This document shows positions 1 to 5,177 of a DNA stretch of 5,177 nt, one piece after another. The DNA lies in contig JACIYQ010000051.1 in NCBI GenBank assembly GCA_014359855.1, positions 1-5,177 of the forward strand, given 5' to 3'. Numbering within the stretch: the first letter of the stretch is position 1; each line of letters opens with the position of its first letter. Under the pieces are notes generated by a model, which worked only from the letters and a program-made list of their open reading frames with translations, was not told the origin of the DNA and ran no database searches. A program made the position numbers and the translations under genes. The DNA is from Parvibaculum sp. GTDB lineage: Bacteria > Pseudomonadota > Alphaproteobacteria > Parvibaculales > Parvibaculaceae.

Positions 1-2
1 CG

Positions 3-302
3 CTCAAATGGCGGCATCAAGAAATACATCCGCTAGCGAGAACTATCGGATACCACGCCGAAATTGACCTCTGCAGCGTGGTAGAGGGAAAATGGCTTGA
101 AATTCATCCCCTGGTGGCACCAGCCGAGCTCCAAACGAGATACAGGGAACAGTGCGTCATTTTTCTTTCGCTCCAAGCTCGCAGCGTCGAGAGCGACTCG
201 GAAGTCGTACGAGTACAGATCGCATGGGACGGCGAGTGGTCCGACGATACAGAAAGCATGAGTCAACATATGGTCGTCAAAATTGGCGGCACAAAAAACT
301 GA
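3..302 (+). CDS. 3' end of an unrecognised protein gene (5' truncated by window edge)
   Basis: A plus-strand frame is open from the window edge to a TGA at 300-302, giving about 99 C-terminal residues. It reads like a folded protein rather than a random frame: an early HPLARTIGYHAEIDL stretch, a WLEIHPLVAPAEL segment, a hydrophobic CVIFLSLQA strand, then VVRVQIAWDGEWSDD and a short basic tail. I do not recognise the family. There are no membrane segments or Cys/His metal motifs. Codon use is mixed, with many A- or T-ending codons, unlike the strongly GC-ending genes from 484 onward, so the gene may have been acquired by transfer. It converges on the minus-strand operon ending at 484. The first in-frame start seen (GTG at 78) is probably internal, because the frame and protein-like character continue upstream. 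It could be a decayed gene remnant. Confidence 0.55.
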   Translation, partial: LKWRHQEIHPLARTIGYHAEIDLCSVVEGKWLEIHPLVAPAELQTRYREQCVIFLSLQARSVESDSEVVRVQIAWDGEWSDDTESMSQHMVVKIGGTKN

Positions 303-348
303 GAAAAGGCAGTCGAGGGAGTCAATTCACGCCGCGAGAAAAAATATC

Positions 349-380
349 TGTCATCCCGGCACTTGTTGCCGGAACCCAAT
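349..380 (+). repeat. Palindromic intergenic repeat, copy 1 (TGTCATCCCGG family)
   Basis: This is a unit of about 32 bp starting TGTCATCCCGG. It forms a 5-bp hairpin, CCGGC (356-360) / GCCGG (368-372), with a 7-nt loop. It matches the reverse complement of 406-437 at 26 of 32 positions. Short intergenic palindromes with a GTCATCCCGG core are widespread in Alphaproteobacteria, and I assign this copy to that general class without a named family. Confidence 0.7.
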
Positions 381-405
381 CCACGCCACCACAAAATGAG
401 AGGCT

Positions 406-437
406 AATGGGTCCCGGGAATAAATCCCGGGATGACA
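406..437 (-). repeat. Palindromic intergenic repeat, copy 2, inverted relative to copy 1
   Basis: Read on the minus strand from 437, this unit begins TGTCATCCCGG like copy 1. It forms a stronger hairpin: TCCCGGGA at 412-419 pairs with TCCCGGGA at 425-432 across a 5-nt ATAAA loop. Compared with copy 1, the closing pair of the stem is swapped (C-G in copy 1, G-C here), so base pairing is kept. The spacer between the two copies (381-405) shows nothing else recognisable. Confidence 0.7.
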
Positions 438-483
438 CTTCTATTTTTGGCATCCGCAGAACCAAAACACGCAAGGGCTGATT

Positions 484-924
484 TCAATTCGACTGACGTG
501 ACGGCACGACCGGCAGCGGCGCGACCTCGACGCCTTCCTCGATCAGTTCGCGGGCTTCGTCCAGCGTCGCCTCGCCATAGATTTCGCGATGCTCGCTCTC
601 GCCGTAGTGGATGCGGCGCGCTTCTTCCGCGAATTTGTCGCCGACATAATCGCAATTCTCTTCGACGTGCTTTCTGAGCGCGAGCATCATCATGCTCATC
701 TTCTGCGCCATCTCGGCGGGCGTCGATGCCGCCGCGTCCTTCGACGCAGCCTTGCCGGTGCTCTTGCCGATACTGGGCGCCATCAGCGCCTTGCGCACAT
801 TCGGGCTGCCGCAATGCGGACAGCGCACGTCGCCCGCCGCAACCTGCGCATCGAAGCCCTCGGAGGAAGGAAACCAGCCGTCGAACTCATGGTCCTTCTC
901 GCATTGGAGCGCGTAGCGGATCAT
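484..924 (-). CDS. DUF1178 family zinc-ribbon-like protein
   Basis: The 146-residue product matches the DUF1178 family: an N-terminal MIRYALQC with C8, a DHEF.GWF segment, a C35-P-H-C38 pair, the KALMAP motif at 45-50, and a C-terminal half with ENCDYVG (89-95) and AEEARRIHYGE (99-109). C8, C35 and C38 look like part of a zinc ribbon, although no clear fourth ligand is near them; C91 is the only other Cys. Between the halves lies a low-complexity K/A/S linker (about 53-69) and a Met-rich helix with five Met in residues 72-80. There is no signal peptide, so it should be cytoplasmic. Its ATG overlaps the stop of the upstream amidase gene as ATGA, implying translational coupling and making it the last gene of the comF-grxC-amidase cluster. 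The biochemical function is unknown for the family. Confidence 0.9.
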   Translation of the reverse strand: MIRYALQCEKDHEFDGWFPSSEGFDAQVAAGDVRCPHCGSPNVRKALMAPSIGKSTGKAASKDAAASTPAEMAQKMSMMMLALRKHVEENCDYVGDKFAEEARRIHYGESEHREIYGEATLDEARELIEEGVEVAPLPVVPSRQSN

Positions 925-1784
925 GAGACGCGCCTCGTGGATTGGATTTCGGGAAGACCGAAGCCGCGATCGTGACGCAGGCTCGGCACCTTGGCCCGCG
1001 CGGCGGCGATGCGGCCCGTGTCGATCTCCGCGAGAATGACGCCCGGCGCGTCATGCGCAGCTTCGGCGATCACCTCGCCCCAGGGCGCGACGATGAGGCT
1101 GTGGCCATAGGTCTCGCGGCCGCATTCGTGTTTGCCGCCTTGCGCGGGCGCAAAGAAGAAACAGCCCGTCTCGATGGCGCGCGCCTTCAGCAGCGTGTGC
1201 CAGTGCGCCTCTCCCGTCTGCCGCGTGAAAGCGGCGGGCACGGTGAGAAAATCGGCACCCGCCTGTGCAAGCGTTCGATAGAGATGGGGGAAACGAATGT
1301 CGTAGCAGATGGTGAGGCCGATGCGGCCCCAGGGAAGCTTCGCGATGACAGCTTCGCGGCCCGCTTCGTAGTTCTTGCTCTCGCGGTAGCTTTCGCCGCC
1401 TTCGAGATCGACATCGAACATGTGGATCTTGTCGTAGCGAGCGGCGATCTCGCCTTCCGGCGAAATCAGGAAGGAGCGGTTCGCGACCTTCTCGTCCGAA
1501 AGACGGATCGGCAACGATCCGGCGAGAAGCCAGATCGCCTTTTCATTCGCAAGCTCGCGGAAGGCGGCAAGCGCCTCATCATCCGCTTCGTCGCGCACCT
1601 TGGCGAGGAGCTCAGCCGACTTCGAGACGAGGAGAGACGTCATCTCCGGCGTCATGACGAAGTCCGCCCCCTTGTCCGCCGCTTCGGCAACGAGCGCCCG
1701 CGCCGCCGCGATATTCTCCGCGAGGTCGCAGGAGCTGCGCATCTGCACGCAGGCGGCTTTGAAGCTTTGAGGAGCGGCGCTCAT
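921..1784 (-). CDS. Carbon-nitrogen hydrolase, probable deaminated-glutathione (Nit1-type) amidase
   Basis: This 287-residue cytoplasmic enzyme of the nitrilase superfamily has the Glu-Lys-Cys catalytic set visible: E47 in MTPEM, K119 in YDKIHMFD, and C160 in TICYDIRFP. The segments KIHMFDVDLEGG, FTRQTGEAHW (186-195), KARAIETGCF (200-209) and RETYGHS (223-229) are characteristic of the Nit1/Nit2 branch rather than of aliphatic nitrilases. Members of the Nit1 branch hydrolyse deaminated glutathione, a side product of transaminases, so metabolite repair is the favoured role; omega-amidase (Nit2-like) activity is the main alternative. The length is normal for the family. The ATG at 1784 lies only 6 bp after the grxC stop with no clear Shine-Dalgarno, so translation is probably coupled to grxC. 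The neighbouring glutaredoxin supports a glutathione-related role, by inference. Confidence 0.9.
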   Translation of the reverse strand: MSAAPQSFKAACVQMRSSCDLAENIAAARALVAEAADKGADFVMTPEMTSLLVSKSAELLAKVRDEADDEALAAFRELANEKAIWLLAGSLPIRLSDEKVANRSFLISPEGEIAARYDKIHMFDVDLEGGESYRESKNYEAGREAVIAKLPWGRIGLTICYDIRFPHLYRTLAQAGADFLTVPAAFTRQTGEAHWHTLLKARAIETGCFFFAPAQGGKHECGRETYGHSLIVAPWGEVIAEAAHDAPGVILAEIDTGRIAAARAKVPSLRHDRGFGLPEIQSTRRVS

Positions 1785-1790
1785 GGGGTG

Positions 1791-2048
1791 TCAGGCGGCG
1801 AGCATCGGGTCGAGCTTGCCCTGGGCCTCGAGCGCATAGAGATCGTCGCAGCCGCCGACATGGGTCTCGCCGATGAAAATCTGGGGAACGGTGTGGCCAC
1901 CATGCGCCCGGTTCATCATCTCCCGGCGCTTGTCCGCATCCATGCCCACATCGATTTCGGTGAAGGAGACGCCCTTCTTTTCGAGCAGACCCTTTGCCCG
2001 GTAGCAATAGGGACACATCATCGTCGTGTAGATCGTCACATCCGCCAT
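1791..2048 (-). CDS. grxC: Glutaredoxin 3 (GrxC-type, dithiol CPYC)
   Basis: This is an 85-residue, single-domain thioredoxin-fold protein. The N-terminal strand VTIYTT leads into the dithiol active site C12-P-Y-C15, followed by the TVP cis-proline loop (53-55) with QIFIG, and the glutathione-binding GGCDD turn (65-69), which carries an extra Cys (C67). It reduces protein disulfides and glutathione mixed disulfides using GSH in the cytoplasm. Length and motifs fit GrxC of E. coli and alphaproteobacteria. The start at 2048 is chosen because GGAG (minus strand) lies 8 nt upstream; a longer in-frame extension to 2117 would overlap comF and lacks family similarity. It is followed after 6 bp by the amidase gene and preceded after 31 bp by comF, within which a possible promoter lies. 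Confidence 0.95.
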   Translation of the reverse strand: MADVTIYTTMMCPYCYRAKGLLEKKGVSFTEIDVGMDADKRREMMNRAHGGHTVPQIFIGETHVGGCDDLYALEAQGKLDPMLAA

Positions 2049-2078
2049 GAGCGGTACTCCGTGAAATAGGAACTCCAC

Positions 2079-2108
2079 ACTATATAGAGGCGCCCCCTGC
2101 CGGAACAA
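2079..2108 (-). promoter_or_regulatory. Possible sigma70-type promoter for grxC at the comF stop
   Basis: On the minus strand, TTGTTC (2108-2103) is followed after 18 nt by TATAGT (2084-2079), which matches five of six bases of TATAAT. The AT-rich TATATAG stands out in GC-rich sequence and includes the comF stop codon. The -35 match is poor (three of six), so this is only a candidate. It would let grxC and its downstream genes be expressed separately from comF. Confidence 0.25.
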
Positions 2109-2847
2109 CCCGGGCAAGGCAGAGGACGGTTACTTCGGCGGCACCCGCCTTGAGCAGCGCGCGCGAACAGGCTTCGACCGTCGCGCCCGTGGTCATGACA
2201 TCGTCGACAAGGACGATTTTCCGGCCCTGGAGCCTCGCCTCGGCCCCTTCCCGGACGGCAAAGGCGCGCGCGACATTGCGGCGGCGCTGGTCGCCGGACA
2301 GGCCAACTTGCGGCCGCGTTGCCCTCGTGCGCACGAGAATCTCCGGTTCGTAAGCGATCCCCGACAGGCGCGCCACGGCGCGGGAAAGCTCCGCCGACTG
2401 ATTGAACCGGCGCGAAAAAAGCCGCCGCCGGTGGAGCGGCACCGGCACCACCATGTCCGCCCCGTCGAGAAGATCGGCCCCGGCGCGAAGGAGCCAGCGC
2501 GCAAAGGCGGGCGCCGCCTCCATCCGGTCGGCATATTTGAAGCGGTGAACGAGACGGGCGCTCACATCGCTGTAGCGCAGAACGGCGCGGGCGCGGGCAT
2601 AGGGCGGCGGATGGGCGAGCGCGACGGCGCTGACCGCGCCCTCCCCCGCCTCATAGGCAAAGGGAAGGCCCGTCACCGCGCACCAGGGCCGCTCGATGAA
2701 ATCGACCTGCCCCCAGCAGGTGCCGCAAAGCGTACCATGAGCGTCCACCCCCCGGCCGCAGGAAAGGCAGAGCGGCGGCAGGACGGCATCGGCAAAGCCC
2801 GAAAACCCGAGCTTCACCTTGTCCATCCATGTCCCGAATGCCGTCAT
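2080..2847 (-). CDS. comF: ComF family amidophosphoribosyltransferase-like protein
   Basis: The 255-residue product has the ComF/GntX layout. An N-terminal PPLCLSC region carries two Cys pairs, C27-x2-C30 and C41-x2-C44, a probable zinc site. A middle region contains VVPVPLHRRRLFSRRFNQS (about 133-151). The C-terminal type I phosphoribosyltransferase domain carries the PRPP-binding motif VLVDDVMTTGAT (212-223, acidic pair D215/D216). ComF proteins are linked to DNA uptake in naturally competent bacteria and GntX to gluconate use, but most homologues have unproven roles. No other competence gene is in the window. The ATG at 2847 is chosen because GAGG (minus strand) precedes it by 5 nt. A much longer open frame extends to 3273 but runs antisense to the methyltransferase and is unlikely to be coding. 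It is first in the comF-grxC-amidase-DUF1178 cluster. Confidence 0.92.
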   Translation of the reverse strand: MTAFGTWMDKVKLGFSGFADAVLPPLCLSCGRGVDAHGTLCGTCWGQVDFIERPWCAVTGLPFAYEAGEGAVSAVALAHPPPYARARAVLRYSDVSARLVHRFKYADRMEAAPAFARWLLRAGADLLDGADMVVPVPLHRRRLFSRRFNQSAELSRAVARLSGIAYEPEILVRTRATRPQVGLSGDQRRRNVARAFAVREGAEARLQGRKIVLVDDVMTTGATVEACSRALLKAGAAEVTVLCLARVVPAGGASI

Positions 2848-2920
2848 CCGACCCTCATGCCCTGCAACGAGACTAGCACGAGAGAAGGTGCCCTTGCGGA
2901 GCGTGTCTGCTGCACCCAAT

Positions 2921-3856
2921 ATGCGCGCCATGCCGCAAGCCGACCCCAGACTGCGCGTCTTCGACCGCGCCACGCTACGCCGCCGCCGCAACCGCGCGGC
3001 GGAAGGCTTCCCCGCGCATGACTTTCTGGTGCGCCGAGCGGGCGAAGACATCGTGGAGCGGATCGCAGGCGTGAACCGCAACTTCGAGATTGCCGCCGAT
3101 ATCGGTGCGCATCGGGGCGCGCTGCGTGAGGCGATGGCGGCGGCCACCTTGCCGGCGGGCAAGATCGGCACGCTTGTTTCCACCGATCTGTCGGCCGCCA
3201 TGCTGGCCCATGCGGCCGGTCCGAGGATCGTTGCCGACGAGGAGGCGCTGCCCTTCGCCGGCCGGAGCCTCAACCTCGTGACCAGTGTCCTCTCGCTTCA
3301 CTGGGTGAACGACCTGCCGGGCACGCTGATCCAGGTGCGCCGCGCACTGAAGCCGGATGGGCTCTTCGTCGCCGCCCTCTTCGGCGGCGAGACGCTGACG
3401 GAACTGCGTCAGTCGATAACGGAAGCCGAGGTCGAATGCGAGGGCGGGCTGAGCCCGCGCGTCTCGCCCTTCGCGGATTTGCGCGACATGGGCGGGCTGC
3501 TGCAACGGGCGGGATTTGCGCTGCCGGTCGCCGATACGGACCGCGTGACGGTACGCTATGCCGATCCGCTCAGGCTGATGGCGGAGCTTCGGGGCATGGG
3601 CGAGACCAATGCGCTCGCCGAACGCCGGCGGACACCCCTCCGGCGCGGCACGCTGATGCGGGCGGCGGAAATCTACCGGGAGAAATTCGGATTGCCGGAT
3701 GGCCGGGTGCCGGCCACCTTCGACATCGTCATCGTCACCGGCTGGGCGCCGCATGAAAGCCAGCAGAAACCGCGCGCGCCGGGCAGCGCCGAAACGCGGC
3801 TCGCGGATGCGCTCGGCACCGTGGAGCGGAACGCGGGAGACAAGACGCCGCGCTGA
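2921..3856 (+). CDS. SAM-dependent methyltransferase-fold protein, NDUFAF5-like (complex I assembly type)
   Basis: About 311 residues. Its landmarks align in order with human NDUFAF5 as I remember that sequence: FDR..RRRRNRAA near the N-terminus, ADEEALPF (105-112), SLHWVNDLP (125-133), LKPDG (143-147), FGGETL (154-159), SPFADLRDMG (182-191), VPATFDI (263-269) and GWAPHESQ (274-281), then a PGSA tail. Human NDUFAF5 hydroxylates an arginine of complex I subunit NDUFS7, so the bacterial protein may act on NuoB; this is inferred, and annotation pipelines often call it BioC-like or just methyltransferase. Motif I is DIGAHRG (60-66) instead of the usual D.GCG.G. No strong Shine-Dalgarno precedes either ATG (2921 or 2930), so the start is uncertain by three residues. 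Divergent from comF, and ends 3 bp from the convergent pilin gene. Confidence 0.88.
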   Translation: MRAMPQADPRLRVFDRATLRRRRNRAAEGFPAHDFLVRRAGEDIVERIAGVNRNFEIAADIGAHRGALREAMAAATLPAGKIGTLVSTDLSAAMLAHAAGPRIVADEEALPFAGRSLNLVTSVLSLHWVNDLPGTLIQVRRALKPDGLFVAALFGGETLTELRQSITEAEVECEGGLSPRVSPFADLRDMGGLLQRAGFALPVADTDRVTVRYADPLRLMAELRGMGETNALAERRRTPLRRGTLMRAAEIYREKFGLPDGRVPATFDIVIVTGWAPHESQQKPRAPGSAETRLADALGTVERNAGDKTPR

Positions 3857-3859
3857 CGC

Positions 3860-4036
3860 CTATTCGAGCGCCGGTGCGATCGTGTCGGAGAACATGCTTG
3901 AGATGTTCCCGCCAACCGTACCGACGGCGACGAGAACGGCGACGCCGATCCCGGCGAGTATGAGACCGTATTCCATGGCCGTGGCGCCGCTCTCGTCGTC
4001 ACGGAAGGAACGCAAGAATTCCAGATACGTCATCAT
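3860..4036 (-). CDS. Flp/Fap-type (type IVb) pilin
   Basis: A small pilin subunit of 58 residues from the ATG at 4036. A short leader ending DDESG is followed by the prepilin peptidase site G17/A18, with the conserved Glu at +5 and Tyr at +6 of the mature protein (ATAMEYG). A hydrophobic helix follows (about 24-40, ILAGIGVAVLVAVGTVG), then a short polar tail. Such pilins are cleaved by a TadV/CpaA-type peptidase and assembled by the Tad secretion machinery into Flp pili for adhesion. The ATG at 4036 is preferred because GAAGGGG (minus strand) lies 7 nt upstream; an in-frame GTG at 4042 would give 60 residues but sits only 1 nt from that site. No cpa/tad gene is in the window, so this is an isolated pilin gene. 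It lies 36 bp after mutT and could be read through from it. Confidence 0.88.
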   Translation of the reverse strand: MMTYLEFLRSFRDDESGATAMEYGLILAGIGVAVLVAVGTVGGNISSMFSDTIAPALE

Positions 4037-4072
4037 CGCCACACCCCTTCACCCCCGGGGCACCGCTTCGCT

Positions 4073-4507
4073 TCAAAGCAGGTCCCGCAACACGGCCACC
4101 AGCGGCTCGTCCGCCGGCGGCATCGGATACTCCCGGAGTCTCGCCGGAGGTACCCATGTCAGCACCTGCCCCTCAAGGGCGCGAACCTGCCCCTCCCAGC
4201 GCCGGCACACAAAGACCGGCATGAGGAGGTGAAAGTCCTCGTAGTCGTGGCTCGCGAAGGTCAGTGGCGCAAGACAGGCCTTCGCGACGCCGATACCGAG
4301 TTCTTCCTTCAGCTCCCGGATGAGGCACGCCTCGGGCACTTCGCCCGGTTCGACCTTTCCGCCCGGAAACTCCCAGAGACCCGCCATCGGCTTGCCCTCG
4401 GGGCGGCGAGCGAGAAGAACCCGCCCATCCGCATCGACAAGCGCGCAGGCCGCGACAAGGACAAGCCGTTTGGGCTCTCCCGGTTCGCTTTCGCGCTTGT
4501 CGGCCAT
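4073..4507 (-). CDS. mutT: MutT-type Nudix hydrolase (8-oxo-dGTP diphosphatase)
   Basis: The 144-residue product has a complete Nudix box: G50-x5-E56-x7-R64-E65-L66-x-E68-E69-x-G71-I72. These acidic residues bind the metal for hydrolysis of nucleoside-triphosphate derivatives. The segment LLARRPEGKPMAGLWEFPGGKVE ahead of the box is typical of MutT proper, which converts 8-oxo-dGTP to its monophosphate and prevents A:T to C:G transversions. It is slightly longer than the E. coli enzyme because of a charged N-terminal leader (residues 2-13). The ATG at 4507 has only a weak upstream TTGAG, so the start is moderately certain. It lies 86 bp after argJ, a pairing I recall as common in Hyphomicrobiales. 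The intervening sequence shows no strong promoter or terminator. Confidence 0.92.
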   Translation of the reverse strand: MADKRESEPGEPKRLVLVAACALVDADGRVLLARRPEGKPMAGLWEFPGGKVEPGEVPEACLIRELKEELGIGVAKACLAPLTFASHDYEDFHLLMPVFVCRRWEGQVRALEGQVLTWVPPARLREYPMPPADEPLVAVLRDLL

Positions 4508-4593
4508 GGTGAAATCTCAAGGTTAAGAGCGGGTGGAAACCGGGCACCGAAACGATGTCTTGTGCGGACGTGGTTAAAGAAAGGAAAACACGC

Positions 4594-5177
4594 TCAACTG
4601 CGGTAATCCGCATTGATGCGGATGTAGTCATAGGTGAGGTCGCAGGTCCAGACCGTGGCGGAGGACTTGCCGACGCCGACATCGACCTCGATGTCGATTT
4701 CCTTGCCCTTCATGTGTTTGGCCACCGGCGCTTCGTCGTAGCCGGGAACGGCCATGCCGTTCTTCGCCACATCGACGCCGCCCATGCGGATCGAGAGCTT
4801 GTCCCGGTCCGCCGCCTCGCCCGACTTGCCGACCGCCATGACGACGCGGCCCCAGTTTGCGTCCTCGCCCGCAACCGCCGTCTTGACGAGCGGCGAGTTC
4901 GCGATCGCCATGCCGATGCGCCGCGCCGCCTGATGGCTCTGCGCGCCGGAAACGGCGATACGGATGAATTTCGTCGCGCCCTCGCCGTCCCGCACCACCT
5001 GATGCGCGAGATCGAGCATGAGATCGTCGAGCGCGGCGCGGAAATCGCGAAGCCTCGGATCGCCGGCCCGCGCGATCGGCGTCTCGTCCCTCATGGCCGC
5101 GCCCGTCGCAAAGACGAGAACGGTGTCGGAGGTCGAGGTGTCGCTGTCGACCGTGATCGCGTTGAAGCTGTCGCGCA
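4594..5177 (-). CDS. argJ: Bifunctional ornithine acetyltransferase / N-acetylglutamate synthase, C-terminal part
   Basis: The frame stays open to the window edge, giving about 191 C-terminal residues of an enzyme normally near 400 long. Upstream of the internal Met at 5094 the frame reads RDSFNAITVDSDTSTSDTV (ArgJ-specific motif, 5122-5157), so that Met is not the start. Further ArgJ hallmarks are HQAARRIGMAIANSPLVKTA, AGEDANWGRVVMAVGKSGE, the RMGGVDVAKNG segment and the family-typical end YDYIRINADYRS. ArgJ transfers the acetyl group of N-acetylornithine to glutamate (recycling step of arginine synthesis), and some forms also use acetyl-CoA. The precursor cleaves itself before a Thr into alpha and beta chains; that Thr lies beyond the window, so what is seen is beta chain only. 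Followed by mutT on the same strand. Confidence 0.95.
   Translation of the reverse strand, partial: RDSFNAITVDSDTSTSDTVLVFATGAAMRDETPIARAGDPRLRDFRAALDDLMLDLAHQVVRDGEGATKFIRIAVSGAQSHQAARRIGMAIANSPLVKTAVAGEDANWGRVVMAVGKSGEAADRDKLSIRMGGVDVAKNGMAVPGYDEAPVAKHMKGKEIDIEVDVGVGKSSATVWTCDLTYDYIRINADYRS

Larger units (their letters stand above)
339..448. terminator. Candidate bidirectional terminator built on an inverted palindromic repeat pair
   Basis: Perfect 11-bp arms, TGTCATCCCGG at 349-359 and CCGGGATGACA at 427-437, enclose two smaller hairpins. On the plus strand the right arm is followed after 6 nt by five T (444-448). On the minus strand the left arm is followed by GATA and then six T (344-339). 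The element sits between the converging gene ends at 302 and 484. Termination is inferred. The 67-nt interior and the competing inner hairpins are not those of a textbook intrinsic terminator, and the inner stems lie about 10 nt or more from the T-runs. Confidence 0.4.

Noticed and set aside
33..269. A 78-codon minus-strand open frame opposite the unidentified upstream gene
   Set aside because: The plus-strand frame is open through the same region to the window edge and reads more like a folded protein. The minus frame has no ribosome site I can defend and would run on toward the window edge with no family match.
349..437. Repeats considered as a CRISPR array or insertion-sequence ends
   Set aside because: There are only two copies, in inverted orientation with a short unrelated interior, no transposase fragment and no flanking target duplication. 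This fits an intergenic palindromic repeat instead.
942..2069. A 375-codon plus-strand open frame running antisense to the amidase and glutaredoxin genes
   Set aside because: It lies opposite two confidently recognised genes, is rich in Arg and Ala as expected of a shadow frame in GC-rich DNA, and resembles no protein family.
2848..3273. A 142-codon N-terminal extension of the comF frame on the minus strand
   Set aside because: It runs antisense to the methyltransferase, looks like low-complexity Arg/Ala/Ser sequence, and the ATG at 2847 has a good ribosome site and matches the usual ComF start.
2975..3754. A 259-codon minus-strand open frame opposite the methyltransferase
   Set aside because: It is a shadow frame: the plus-strand protein carries many conserved blocks, and the minus-strand translation has no recognisable domain.
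4508..4593. Possible separate promoter or terminator between argJ and mutT
   Set aside because: Only a 4-bp stem and scattered AT-rich patches are visible, with no paired -35/-10 boxes at sensible spacing and no T-run after a stem.

Overview
This window looks like a stretch of ordinary, GC-rich alphaproteobacterial chromosome, probably Hyphomicrobiales-like (a Parvibaculum-type genome would fit, but that is a guess). The reasons are the high GC of positions 484-5177, the gene order argJ / mutT / NDUFAF5-type methyltransferase / comF / grxC / carbon-nitrogen hydrolase / DUF1178, an Flp-type pilin with an ESGATAMEY processing site, and an intergenic palindromic repeat with the TGTCATCCCGG core common in this class.

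Layout. Positions 1-302 hold the 3' end of an unrecognised plus-strand gene with visibly lower GC than the rest. Positions 303-483 are non-coding and hold two inverted copies of a palindromic repeat, with outward T-runs on both sides. They lie exactly where the plus-strand gene and a minus-strand operon converge, so they are a candidate bidirectional terminator. Positions 484-2847 are a compact minus-strand cluster, in transcription order comF, grxC, a nitrilase-superfamily amidase and a DUF1178 zinc-ribbon protein. Spacing is 31 bp, then 6 bp, then a 4-bp ATGA overlap. A 73-bp divergent region (2848-2920) separates comF from a plus-strand methyltransferase (2921-3856), which closely resembles human NDUFAF5, a complex I assembly factor. 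The methyltransferase ends 3 bp from the end of a convergent minus-strand series, in transcription order argJ (5' end outside the window), mutT, and a small Flp-type pilin.

How the genes fit together. grxC (glutathione-dependent disulfide reduction) sits 6 bp upstream of an amidase resembling the Nit1 deaminated-glutathione amidases, which suggests a small glutathione use-and-repair unit. MutT (nucleotide-pool sanitation) follows argJ (arginine biosynthesis). The other pairings have no obvious shared pathway and look like conserved housekeeping synteny. I found no CRISPR array, insertion sequence, tRNA, rRNA or defence system. The most unusual items are the repeat/terminator element, the unidentified low-GC gene end, the NDUFAF5-like protein with a modified SAM-binding loop, and the isolated pilin gene.
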